Of a stretch of 61,066 nt of DNA, positions 8,538-15,498 are shown piece after piece. Made by a program: the position numbers and the translations under genes. The notes beneath the pieces are model-generated. The model was not told where the DNA came from. It did not search any database and saw only the letters and a program-made list of their open reading frames with translations. The DNA comes from Bacteroidota bacterium (GTDB lineage: Bacteria > Bacteroidota > Bacteroidia > Chitinophagales > Saprospiraceae): positions 1 to 61,066 of the forward strand of contig JAAAOU010000337.1 of NCBI GenBank assembly GCA_009908745.1. The letters are read 5' to 3'. Each line of letters starts with the position of its first letter. The first letter of the stretch is position 1.

Positions 8538-10304
8538 TTACTCTTCCATTTGCAGGAGCGGCGGGGCATAACCTGGGAACATTGGCGTCACAGGGGTCTC
8601 CAATCGCTCATGGATCACCAGCCGGCCCTGCGGGACGATGAGGGGGATGATGGGCATCTCCTCATTCAGGATTTCTTGCAGTTCCAGGTACATCTTTTTG
8701 CGTTCTTCTGCATCCAGCGTCGACTGAATTCGGTCGATCATCTCATCGGTGGCCGGGCTGGCGAATCCGGTGCGGTCATCGCCCTCGGAGTGGAAGTCCT
8801 GCTTAGGCTGCCAAGGGATAGGCTGTATGCTTTTGGCCCCACCCACCAGCTCGAATTCCCGCCGCTTCAGGTTGTCCATGTTGACGGTGTGCTCCTGTGG
8901 GTTGAGCTTGATCTCTATGCCGGCCCGTTTAGCGGACTCTTGCAGCATGAGGGCGATGGACTGCGATAGGTCGCGTCCGGCGGTGTAGTTGTAGCTCAGG
9001 CTCAGCTCGGTGCGTTGCCCGTTGATCTCTTTGTCCACGATGCCGTTATTGTTGCTGTCGGTCCAGCCGGCTTCTTCCAAAAGGGCCCGCGCTTTTTCCG
9101 GATCGTAGGGTATAGGCTTTACTTCCTTGTTATAATAGCTAAAGGTGGGGTGAACTGGGCCGGTGGACGGTACGCCAAGACCATTGAAGGCAGTATTGAT
9201 CATTTCGTCTACATCCACGGCGTAGGCAATGGCTTTGCGTACTTTTTTGTCGCTGAGCTTGTCCACTCGGGTGTTGACGTAGATGAAGGTGTGGACCAGC
9301 GAGCTAGGGGTGTGAAACGCAAAAGCTTCTTGCACAAAATCAGTTTCTTTCAATTCCTCGAACTGTTTGGGAGGCACATTAGGGTAGACGTCCAGCTGGC
9401 CATCCTTTAGCGCTGCCACACCCGTATTCGGATCGGCGATCGGGCGGAACACCAAGCGCTGCGGGTAAGCTTTCAGCATCTCGGCATCGCCTTCCACCTT
9501 GTCTCCCCACCAATCGTTTTTACGTTCTAAAATGAGGCGCTGGCCGGTCTCCCAGCTGGTAAGCTTGTACGCGCCACAGCCGGTGATTCCTTCGGGCTCC
9601 CGGTTGTAGCGGGGACTGGCAAAGAGGTCGGCAAAAGCCTGCAAATTCTCGTTTTCCTCGGCGAGCGCTTTGGCTTTTTCTTGGTCCATCAAGTCCGCAA
9701 GGGGGATATCCGCCATCAGGCCGTCCGGGTCGTAATGGTAGGCGGGCAGCAGGGGCACCGCGTTGCCGATTACTTCCTCCCCAATAATGCTGGGGCGGTC
9801 GGTGAAGACGGTAAATCGTTTCGGGTTGCCGGGATCGATTTCTATAGCCTTGATAAAAGACAAATATACCCGGTAGGGCGCAGCGGGCACTTTGGGGTTG
9901 AATGCGGCTTTCATCGCAAAAACAAAGTCTTCCGCCGTGACGGGCTGGCCGTTGTCCCAGACGGCTTCGGGGCGGATTTCGAAGGTGTAGGACACCCCCC
10001 CGGCGTAGGGGCCTTCAGTCAGCGTTTGGGTTTCCGCCCGGCTTTTTGCCAGCTGCGGGACCATTTCCATCGTACGGGGGCTGACCTCCAGTAGGCGGGG
10101 CATGATGCAGCCTAGTATGGTGTTGGAATAGTTGCTCGTTGTCAGCAAAGGGTTGAGCCGGTCGGGCTCCGCATCAATTTGCAGATGGGCTTCGTCGGCT
10201 GGGTGCCCCAATTCGAAGCTCGTTTCCGTTTTATCGGTTTTGCAGGAAAAAGCGGCCAACAGCAACGTCAGCAGCAGGGTGGGGGGTAAGGGTTTTACAT
10301 TCAT
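8538..10304 (-). CDS. Family 5 extracellular solute-binding lipoprotein (1)
   Basis: 588 aa. A lipoprotein signal (LLLTLLLAAFSC) anchors it. The family-5 (oligopeptide/dipeptide/nickel) binding fold is shown by EPDRLNPLL near the N-terminus, WDNGQPVTAEDFVFAMKA, and the later KVRKAIAYAVDVDEMI and EKARALLEEAGW. It carries a calcium-loop-like DSNNNGIVDKE after EEAGW. It is a clear paralogue of the next gene upstream (10344-12137), sharing block after block, which implies tandem duplication. It should deliver peptides or similar solutes to the permease pair. The substrate is not predictable from sequence. Confidence 0.9.
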   Translation of the reverse strand: MNVKPLPPTLLLTLLLAAFSCKTDKTETSFELGHPADEAHLQIDAEPDRLNPLLTTSNYSNTILGCIMPRLLEVSPRTMEMVPQLAKSRAETQTLTEGPYAGGVSYTFEIRPEAVWDNGQPVTAEDFVFAMKAAFNPKVPAAPYRVYLSFIKAIEIDPGNPKRFTVFTDRPSIIGEEVIGNAVPLLPAYHYDPDGLMADIPLADLMDQEKAKALAEENENLQAFADLFASPRYNREPEGITGCGAYKLTSWETGQRLILERKNDWWGDKVEGDAEMLKAYPQRLVFRPIADPNTGVAALKDGQLDVYPNVPPKQFEELKETDFVQEAFAFHTPSSLVHTFIYVNTRVDKLSDKKVRKAIAYAVDVDEMINTAFNGLGVPSTGPVHPTFSYYNKEVKPIPYDPEKARALLEEAGWTDSNNNGIVDKEINGQRTELSLSYNYTAGRDLSQSIALMLQESAKRAGIEIKLNPQEHTVNMDNLKRREFELVGGAKSIQPIPWQPKQDFHSEGDDRTGFASPATDEMIDRIQSTLDAEERKKMYLELQEILNEEMPIIPLIVPQGRLVIHERLETPVTPMFPGYAPPLLQMEE

Positions 10305-10343
10305 TTTAAAACTAGTATTTAAGAGCGGGCCCCTCTAAAAAAA

Positions 10344-12137
10344 TTACTGGGGCGCCACATCGTTTTTTACAAACTCATTGACAAAGAATCCCGGGCGTCG
10401 GGCGGAAGCCTCCACCATGAAATCTTTGCTGATGGCAATGCGCTGGAAAGGCGAAAATAGGAAAATGTAAGGTTGTTCCTCGTAGATCAACTCCTGAAAT
10501 TCCAAATAGAGCTGATTGCGTGCCTCTTCGTCCAGGGTCACCCTTATGGCTTCAATCAGGCTATCCGCCCGCGCATTGATGAAGCTGACACGGTTGCCGC
10601 CCGAGGGGGTGTCACTTTCAGAATGCCATAGCTGCTTGGGGTCGTCGACCACCGGGTCCTGCCCCCAGGCGGAGGAATACATTTCGTAATCGCGGTTCTT
10701 GGCATCTTGTATGAGCACGGTGAACTCCATGGGGACCAAGCTGACGTCAACCCCGGCCAAGCGGGCTTTATCCTGAAACAACAGGGCTTGCTTCTCGGCA
10801 AACTTGCTGGCGCTGCTGATTTTGAAATTGATCTCCAGCGGGGTATTCACGCCGTTGATGTTTTTCTCTAGGATGCCGTCTCCGTTCGTGTCTTCCCAGC
10901 CTGCTTCGGCCAATAGGGCTTTGGCTTTGTCGGGGGAGAATTCGATCGGGGGCAGCCCATCGTGGTAGTACGGCTTGGTGGGGTGGAACGGGCCGATGGT
11001 GCGCTGTGCCAGGCCGTTGAACTGCGTTTTGATCAGCTCATCGACATCCACCAAATGCGCCATAGCCCGCCGTACCCGCTTGTCGGCCAGCTTGGGGTCA
11101 CGGTTGTTCATGGCCACATAATAGTAAATGAAGGAAGGTGGGGAGTGCAAGTTGAACTGCTCCTGTACCATCTCGTTGGTCTGTAAATCCATGAAGTCCT
11201 GGGCATCGATTTGTGCCATCACATCCACCTGGCCATCTTTGAGCGCGGCGAGGCTAGCCGTAGGGTCGGGGATGATTTTGAAAACCAACTTGTCCGGTTC
11301 TGCCTGCAGTACGGAGAATTCCTCCGCCATGCCTTCGCCCCACCAGTCTTCTTTCTTCTCGAGGACAACCTGCTGCCCAGTTTCCCAGCGCTCGAAGCGG
11401 TAAGCGCCGGAGCCGGTGATACGTTCTTTCTCCCTGGACATTTCCGGGCTGTTGAAGGCCTCGGCAAAAGCTTGCAGGTTTTCGTTTTCTTCAGCCAAGG
11501 CAGCGGCTTGCTCGGAGTTGGTCAGCTGCGTGAGCTGTATGCCTTCCATCAAGCCTTCCGGGTCGTAGGCGTAAGCGGGTAGGATTTGCACACTGTTGAT
11601 GACGGCCTCGCTGAGGATATATTTTTTATCTACGAATACGGTAAACCGCTTGGGGTTATCGGTATCGACCCGCACGTCTTCGACGAACTCGAAGTAAGGC
11701 CGGAACGGAGCGGAAGCGACCTTGGGGTTCAGTAGGGCTTTGAGGGTAAAGACAAAGTCGTTCCCGGTAATCGGGCTGCCGTTATCCCAAGATGCTGCTT
11801 CGTGTATTTCGTAGGTATAGCTGACCCCGCCGGCGTAGGGGCCTTTTTCCAAATTGCGGACTTCGGGGGCGGCTTTCGCCAACTGCGGTTCGGGCACCAG
11901 CGTTTTCGGGTTGAATTGCAGCAAGCTCAGGAACAGCTGCTCATTGATAACCCGCCCGTAGGTGCTGGTGGACAGTAGGGGGTTAAGGCGGTCGGGCTCG
12001 GCGGGCAGCCGGGCGTAGACTACGCTTTCGCTGCCGTCGGTGGAACCGCTTGGCTTTTCGCTGCCGCAGCTGTAGGTGAATAAGGCAAAGCCGAACAGGC
12101 TCAATACCAGAAGGGAGGATAGATAGGTTCGGGTCAT
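10344..12137 (-). CDS. Family 5 extracellular solute-binding lipoprotein (2)
   Basis: 597 aa, first gene of the four-gene operon (39 bases before its paralogue). The lipoprotein signal ends FALFTYSC. Family motifs are EPDRLNPLLS, WDNGSPITGNDFVFTLKA, KRVRRAMAHLVDVDELI and KALLAEAGWEDTNGDG. The DTNGDGILEK stretch looks like an EF-hand-type calcium loop and also occurs, in altered form, in the paralogue. Two diverged binding proteins for one permease pair suggest two substrate ranges. No promoter was clear in the 480-base gap upstream, which holds REP-like sequence. Confidence 0.9.
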   Translation of the reverse strand: MTRTYLSSLLVLSLFGFALFTYSCGSEKPSGSTDGSESVVYARLPAEPDRLNPLLSTSTYGRVINEQLFLSLLQFNPKTLVPEPQLAKAAPEVRNLEKGPYAGGVSYTYEIHEAASWDNGSPITGNDFVFTLKALLNPKVASAPFRPYFEFVEDVRVDTDNPKRFTVFVDKKYILSEAVINSVQILPAYAYDPEGLMEGIQLTQLTNSEQAAALAEENENLQAFAEAFNSPEMSREKERITGSGAYRFERWETGQQVVLEKKEDWWGEGMAEEFSVLQAEPDKLVFKIIPDPTASLAALKDGQVDVMAQIDAQDFMDLQTNEMVQEQFNLHSPPSFIYYYVAMNNRDPKLADKRVRRAMAHLVDVDELIKTQFNGLAQRTIGPFHPTKPYYHDGLPPIEFSPDKAKALLAEAGWEDTNGDGILEKNINGVNTPLEINFKISSASKFAEKQALLFQDKARLAGVDVSLVPMEFTVLIQDAKNRDYEMYSSAWGQDPVVDDPKQLWHSESDTPSGGNRVSFINARADSLIEAIRVTLDEEARNQLYLEFQELIYEEQPYIFLFSPFQRIAISKDFMVEASARRPGFFVNEFVKNDVAPQ

Positions 12138-12266
12138 GTTTGCAGTTGAGGTTGTGTGTTTGCTCTAAAAATAGCGCATTTAGCTAGCTTATTATAATTT
12201 TTCTGGCCCAAGCGCCAAAGCTAGGCTTGCTTAATTGTTGTAATTCGAGCTGCTGCCCTTGTCCAA

Positions 12267-12298
12267 CTCCGGCGGCGATTAGGGAATCGCGGCCGGAG
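12267..12298. repeat. REP-like hairpin, isolated copy upstream of rlmF
   Basis: Left arm CTCCGGCGGCGATT, loop AGGG, right arm AATCGCGGCCGGAG: 13 of 14 positions pair, with one G-G mismatch. Both arms are identical to those of the copies around the RAYT gene; only the 4-base loop differs (TTGG there). Confidence 0.9.
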
Positions 12299-12376
12299 CC
12301 AGTCCGGTCGCCCCCGTATAGCTATCGACTCCAAAGTCGCCACCTGACTTGGCAAATCTCATGAAACCACCTACCC

Positions 12377-12405
12377 CCATAGGCTGGGCCCCAGCCAGTC
12401 TATGG
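12377..12405. other. Hairpin in the rlmF upstream region
   Basis: CCATAG...CTATGG encloses GCTGG...CCAGC with a CAGT bulge. It is unrelated in sequence to the REP hairpin. Function unknown. Confidence 0.5.
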
Positions 12406-12617
12406 AAGTAGGCTACTGCTTGCACCGCTGGACAGGACAACGCCCAGTAGTCTGCCGAGCTGCAACTATCGGTGACTGAAGTCGCCGGGACAGCGTGGCT
12501 GGGCTCGAAGCCAGCCTGCGGATGAGCCGGCGAGGCGTCCGCCCGTCAGGGTGTACTTTCCCAGTACGCCCTAACTTTATTACCTTGCGGGCAGCACCAC
12601 CTCACAAAACAACCCAC

Positions 12618-13490
12618 ATGAGCACGCTCCACCCCCGCAACCTCCACCGCAACGGTTATCATTTCGCCAAGCTTATCAAAGCCTATCCGCCCCTGCAGCT
12701 ACATGTGATCAAGAACCCGGCGGGCGAGCCCACGATCTCCTTTTCCGATCCAGAAGCCGTAAAAGCCCTGAATACCGCCTTGCTGATCGAGCACTACGGC
12801 CTGCAGCACTGGGATATTCCCGAAGGCTACCTGTGCCCGCCAGTGCCCGGCCGGGCTGACTACCTGCACCATCTGGCCGACCTGCTGGCGGCCGGAGGCC
12901 CCCTGCTGACGGGCAAAGACATCCGCATCCTGGACATCGGTACGGGTGCCAACCTGATCTACGCCATCCTGGGGCAGCGTATTTACGATTGGTCTATGGT
13001 GGGTACGGAGGCAGATCCACTCGCCCTGAAGACCGCCAAAGCGCTGATCGGCATTAATCCGGTATTGCAAAACGGCATTCGGCTGCGCCAACAAAAGGAT
13101 CCTGGCTCCATATTGGAAGGCATCATCCGCGAGAATGACCTCTTTCATGCTACCGTGTGCAACCCGCCCTTTTACGCTTCCGAGGAGGAGGCGGCTGAGG
13201 CCAATGCCCGCAAACGGAAGAATCTTAAGCTGGGCAAGGTGGGGCGCACCGTTGCTGGGCAGCCCGCCGAGCTGTGGACGGAAGGCGGGGAACGGTGGTT
13301 TCTCCTACAGCTCATCAGGGAGAGCCAACTCTACGGGCAACAGGTCGGTTGGTTTACCAGCTTGGTGTCCCAAAAGGACAATTTGGAGCCGTTGGAACAG
13401 GCGCTGGAAAGAGCGGCGGCACAAGAGCTTAAAATCATTCCGCTGGTGGCTGGACAGAAGCGAGTGCGGGTGTTGGCGTGGCGCTATTAG
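12618..13490 (+). CDS. rlmF: 23S rRNA (adenine-1618-N6)-methyltransferase RlmF
   Basis: 290 aa from the ATG at 12618 (MSTLHPRNLHRNGYHF), where family members start; upstream codons of the open frame lie in non-coding sequence. RlmF methylates A1618 of 23S rRNA. Visible are the SAM-binding motif (ILDIGTGANLIY, about 105-117) and the N6-adenine methylase motif VCNPPFYAS (about 177-185), whose NPPF positions the adenine. The C-terminal half has RESQLYGQQVGWFTSLVS as in the family. The gene stands alone between REP-type repeats on both sides. Confidence 0.94.
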   Translation: MSTLHPRNLHRNGYHFAKLIKAYPPLQLHVIKNPAGEPTISFSDPEAVKALNTALLIEHYGLQHWDIPEGYLCPPVPGRADYLHHLADLLAAGGPLLTGKDIRILDIGTGANLIYAILGQRIYDWSMVGTEADPLALKTAKALIGINPVLQNGIRLRQQKDPGSILEGIIRENDLFHATVCNPPFYASEEEAAEANARKRKNLKLGKVGRTVAGQPAELWTEGGERWFLLQLIRESQLYGQQVGWFTSLVSQKDNLEPLEQALERAAAQELKIIPLVAGQKRVRVLAWRY

Positions 13491-13499
13491 GGTAGTCAG

Positions 13500-13800
13500 G
13501 TTGGGGCTCCGAGGCCGCCACCTGACTTGGGAGGCCTCCGGTACTCCGGCGGCGATTTTGGAATCGCGGCCGGAGTGGTTGGGTCGCGGCTCTTAGGCCG
13601 CCGCCTGGCTTGGGAGGCAGTAGGTGCTCCGGTACTCCGGCGGCGATTTTGGAATCGCGGCCGGAGTGGTTGGGTCGCGGCTCTTAGGCCGCCGCCTGAC
13701 TTGGGAGGCAGTAGGTGCTCCGGTACTCCGGCGGCGATTTTGGAATCGCGGCCGGAGTGGGAATCGCGGCCGGAGTGGGAATCGCGACCGGAGGTCAACC
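13500..13800. repeat. REP array 1: three 91-bp units plus extra right half-sites
   Basis: Three identical 32-base hairpins (arms CTCCGGCGGCGATT / AATCGCGGCCGGAG, loop TTGG) start at 13544, 13635 and 13726, exactly 91 bases apart. The 59-base spacers are near-identical and contain a second small palindrome (GCGGC TCTTAG GCCGC) and CTTGGGAGGC. A partial unit (GGCTCCGAGGCCGCCACC) precedes hairpin 1. After hairpin 3, two more right arms follow at 18-base spacing (13762-13775 and 13780-13793, the latter with one change). The array starts just after the rlmF stop and ends 45 bases before the RAYT start codon. Confidence 0.92.
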
Positions 13801-13845
13801 AACGCCCGCACTCAGGCGTAATAAAAATACTAACCCCTGAAAACC

Positions 13846-14508
13846 ATGGATTTTTACCCCAATCAACTATTCCACATCTACAACCAAGGGAATAATCGTC
13901 AGCGAATCTTTTTCACCGACGATAATTACAAGTTTTTTCTTTGGAAAATGAGAGCTCATCTCTTGCCATTTGGCGATTTAGTTGCCTATTGCTTGATGCC
14001 AAACCATTTCCATTGGCTTTTCTTTGTTCGCCAGATCAACGTCAATAAAGCGATTTATAGCGCACATGCTTCAAAGGTACAGGCGCAGAGGCGAGTTGAG
14101 CAAGGGCATCCACCGAAACAGCAAAAACGGGTTGAAAGTAGTCAGGAGATTATGAGCTTGAACAAAGCTATTGGTATTCTCCAAAGCTCCTATACGCGTG
14201 CCATCAATGAACAATTGCCGGATAGAAGCGGAAGCCTGTTCAGGAAGCCATGCCAGGCTAAAGATGGTTGGATAGATGAGTTCGTTACTTTACGGAACAA
14301 GTATGGCGAGTTGGATTCTCGGTTTATGGCAGGTACGAATTATGCTTATCGCTGCTTGAATTATATACATAACAATCCTAATGAAGCGGGTTTGGTAACC
14401 AATAGTCTGGATTGGCCTTATTCGTCTGCTCGTGATTATGCTGGTCAGCGGCGGGGTAGCTTGTGTAATTTAGCGATAGGTAGGGAGATATTGTCTCAAG
14501 TCGGGTAG
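13846..14508 (+). CDS. REP-associated tyrosine transposase (RAYT, HUH/Y1 superfamily)
   Basis: 220 aa. The N-terminus FYPNQLFHIYNQGNNRQRIF and the HUH motif CLMPNHFHWLFF (about 44-56) are diagnostic of Y1/TnpA_REP transposases. HUH enzymes cut single-stranded DNA and stay bound through a Tyr; the likely Tyr is in LQSSYTRAINEQ, followed by RSGSLFRK as in the family. The C-terminus YIHNNPNEAGLV is also typical. RAYTs act on REP palindromes, and this one sits between two arrays of the same palindrome. The gene is much more AT-rich than its neighbours (a 60-base line I counted has about 33% G+C), so horizontal origin is likely. The frame is intact. Confidence 0.93.
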   Translation: MDFYPNQLFHIYNQGNNRQRIFFTDDNYKFFLWKMRAHLLPFGDLVAYCLMPNHFHWLFFVRQINVNKAIYSAHASKVQAQRRVEQGHPPKQQKRVESSQEIMSLNKAIGILQSSYTRAINEQLPDRSGSLFRKPCQAKDGWIDEFVTLRNKYGELDSRFMAGTNYAYRCLNYIHNNPNEAGLVTNSLDWPYSSARDYAGQRRGSLCNLAIGREILSQVG

Positions 14509-14529
14509 GGGCTTGGCGAATTGCGGCTG

Positions 14530-14749
14530 GGCAGTCAGGTTGCGGCTCCGAGGCCGCTATCTGGCTTGGGAGGCATAGGTGCTCCGGTGGCGATTTGCTC
14601 TGGTACTCCGGCGGCGATTTGCTCCGGTACTCCGGCGGCGATTTGCTCTGGTACTCCGGCGGCGATTTTGGAATCGCGGCCGGAGGGCATGGAATCGCGG
14701 CCGGAGGGCATGGAATCGCGGCCGGAGGGCATGGAGTCGCGGCCCGCTG
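14530..14749. repeat. REP array 2: mirrored expansion of hairpin half-sites
   Basis: After a partial unit (GCGGCTCCGAGGCCGC at 14542-14557) come four left arms CTCCGGYGGCGATT starting at 14582, 14606, 14630 and 14654 (exactly 24 bases apart, spacer TGCTCYGGTA). A TTGG loop follows (14668-14671), then four right arms AATCGCGGCCGGAG starting at 14672, 14693, 14714 and 14735 (exactly 21 bases apart, spacer GGCATGG; the last arm is degenerate). Any left arm can pair with any right arm. The whole can fold into one long nested hairpin centred on 14669. It ends 8 bases before the FKBP stop codon. Confidence 0.92.
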
Positions 14750-14756
14750 CAACCTC

Positions 14757-15206
14757 CTATTTGAAATCCACCAAATCAATCTCAAAAATCAAAACGGAGC
14801 CAGCCGGAATCGTACCCACGGACTGATTGCCATAACCTAGGTTGGAAGGGCTGTACAGCGTGATCACGCCTTCTTTCCCAATCAGCGGGATACCGATCTG
14901 CCAGGCGGGGATCAGGTCTTCCAGCGGGAAAGTAACGGTAGCGTTGCCTTGTGTCTGGTCGAAGACCTGGCCGTCGAGCAGCGATCCTTTGTAGCGCACC
15001 GTCACGGAGTCACTAAGGGTGGGGCGGTCGTTGGAGCCGGCTTCCTCAATATTGTAATACAGGCCTGTTTCATGCCGGTCGGCAGTCAGGTTGTTTTCGG
15101 TTAGGTAGTCGAGGATTTTCTCTTCGTCGGTGCGCTCGTCGGTATCTTTGTTGCAGGCGGCTAGGGCGAGGCCTAATAGTAGGGTTAGCATCAACTTTAG
15201 CTTCAT
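14757..15206 (-). CDS. FKBP-type peptidyl-prolyl isomerase lipoprotein
   Basis: 149 aa from the ATG at 15206; the longer open frame upstream is not coding-like. The signal peptide MKLKLMLTLLLGLALAAC gives a lipoprotein. A short charged segment is followed by one FKBP domain (about 60-149) with VTVRYKGSLLDGQVFDQT, a PAWQIGIPLIGKEG loop and GYGNQSVGTIPAGSVLIFEI. FKBPs speed cis-trans isomerisation of Pro bonds in folding proteins; here in the periplasm. Its 3' end abuts REP array 2, so the REP hairpin may act at the mRNA end. Confidence 0.93.
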   Translation of the reverse strand: MKLKLMLTLLLGLALAACNKDTDERTDEEKILDYLTENNLTADRHETGLYYNIEEAGSNDRPTLSDSVTVRYKGSLLDGQVFDQTQGNATVTFPLEDLIPAWQIGIPLIGKEGVITLYSPSNLGYGNQSVGTIPAGSVLIFEIDLVDFK

Positions 15207-15498
15207 CTTCGGGTATTTTGTTTTTGCAAAAGTAGGGAAAACAGGGGGAAACTTATTGTTATGATTGGTTGCGAGCTGTGGGGGCGTTTTTTTTTGAAAC
15301 ACATAGGTACATATAGGCACATAGGGCATATACGGCTTGTAAGCAGCGCCGCTGTTGCGGCAAGGTAGGGCTAGTGGGGGTGCAAGCTATGATGAGCAGG
15401 AGAGGGTGTCTCCCAGCCTACGCTCGCTCCGCCCGAGCCATGCCCTGTATGACTTTTGCATTTTGCAGTTTGGCGGTTCTACATTTTGCAGTTTTTCT
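15207..15498. other. Intergenic region with short AT-rich repeats
   Basis: About 290 bases between the UbiD-type gene and the FKBP gene (both minus strand). It holds short repeats such as ACATAGGTACATATAGG / ACATAGGGC near 15300 and two copies of CATTTTGCAGTTT near 15458 and 15481, plus a small palindrome at GCGCCGCTGTTGCGGC near 15345. No gene or clear promoter was found. Confidence 0.45.

Larger units (their letters stand above)
12138..12617. other. Intergenic region with REP hairpin and other palindromes, no gene
   Basis: 480 bases between the divergent binding-protein gene and rlmF, with no supported ORF. It holds one complete REP hairpin (12267-12298) and, after it, a degenerate version of the unit seen near the RAYT (compare CGACTCCAAAGTCGCCACC near 12327 with GGCTCCGAGGCCGCCACC near 13505). 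It also holds a hairpin at 12377-12405 (CCATAG/CTATGG plus GCTGG/CCAGC) and a stem GGCTGG/CCAGCC near 12498-12517. It may be a decayed repeat cluster or a structured RNA; it did not match tRNA, tmRNA, RNase P or SRP RNA by eye. Confidence 0.6.
13500..14749 (+). mobile_element. RAYT-REP module (REPtron-like)
   Basis: A RAYT gene flanked on both sides by arrays of the same 32-base palindrome in the same orientation. This is the arrangement of a self-contained RAYT and its substrate repeats. An isolated copy of the palindrome at 12267 shows spread beyond the module. There are no IS-type terminal repeats or target duplication. Confidence 0.8.

Noticed and set aside
12320-12560. tmRNA, RNase P RNA, SRP RNA or a tRNA in the rlmF upstream gap
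   Set aside because: The stems do not fit: no CCA-type acceptor, no GAGGAAAGTCC-like RNase P core and no SRP GGAAG tetraloop region. The T-arm-like GCTCGAAG loop has 8 bases instead of 7.
13496-13895. Several overlapping ORFs of 65-122 codons in the REP array before the RAYT
   Set aside because: They are translations of GC-rich tandem repeats (RRRFWNRGRSG-type peptides on both strands), with no domain and no promoter.
14582-14749. Possible CRISPR array
   Set aside because: The repeats are 14-base halves of one palindrome with constant 7-10-base spacers, and the two sides are inverted relative to each other. No unique spacers and no cas genes.
14378-14840. ORFs of 60-135 codons across REP array 2
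   Set aside because: Again repeat translation (PPAAIPCPPAAIP, GGHGIAAGG). They overlap the ends of real genes on the other strand.
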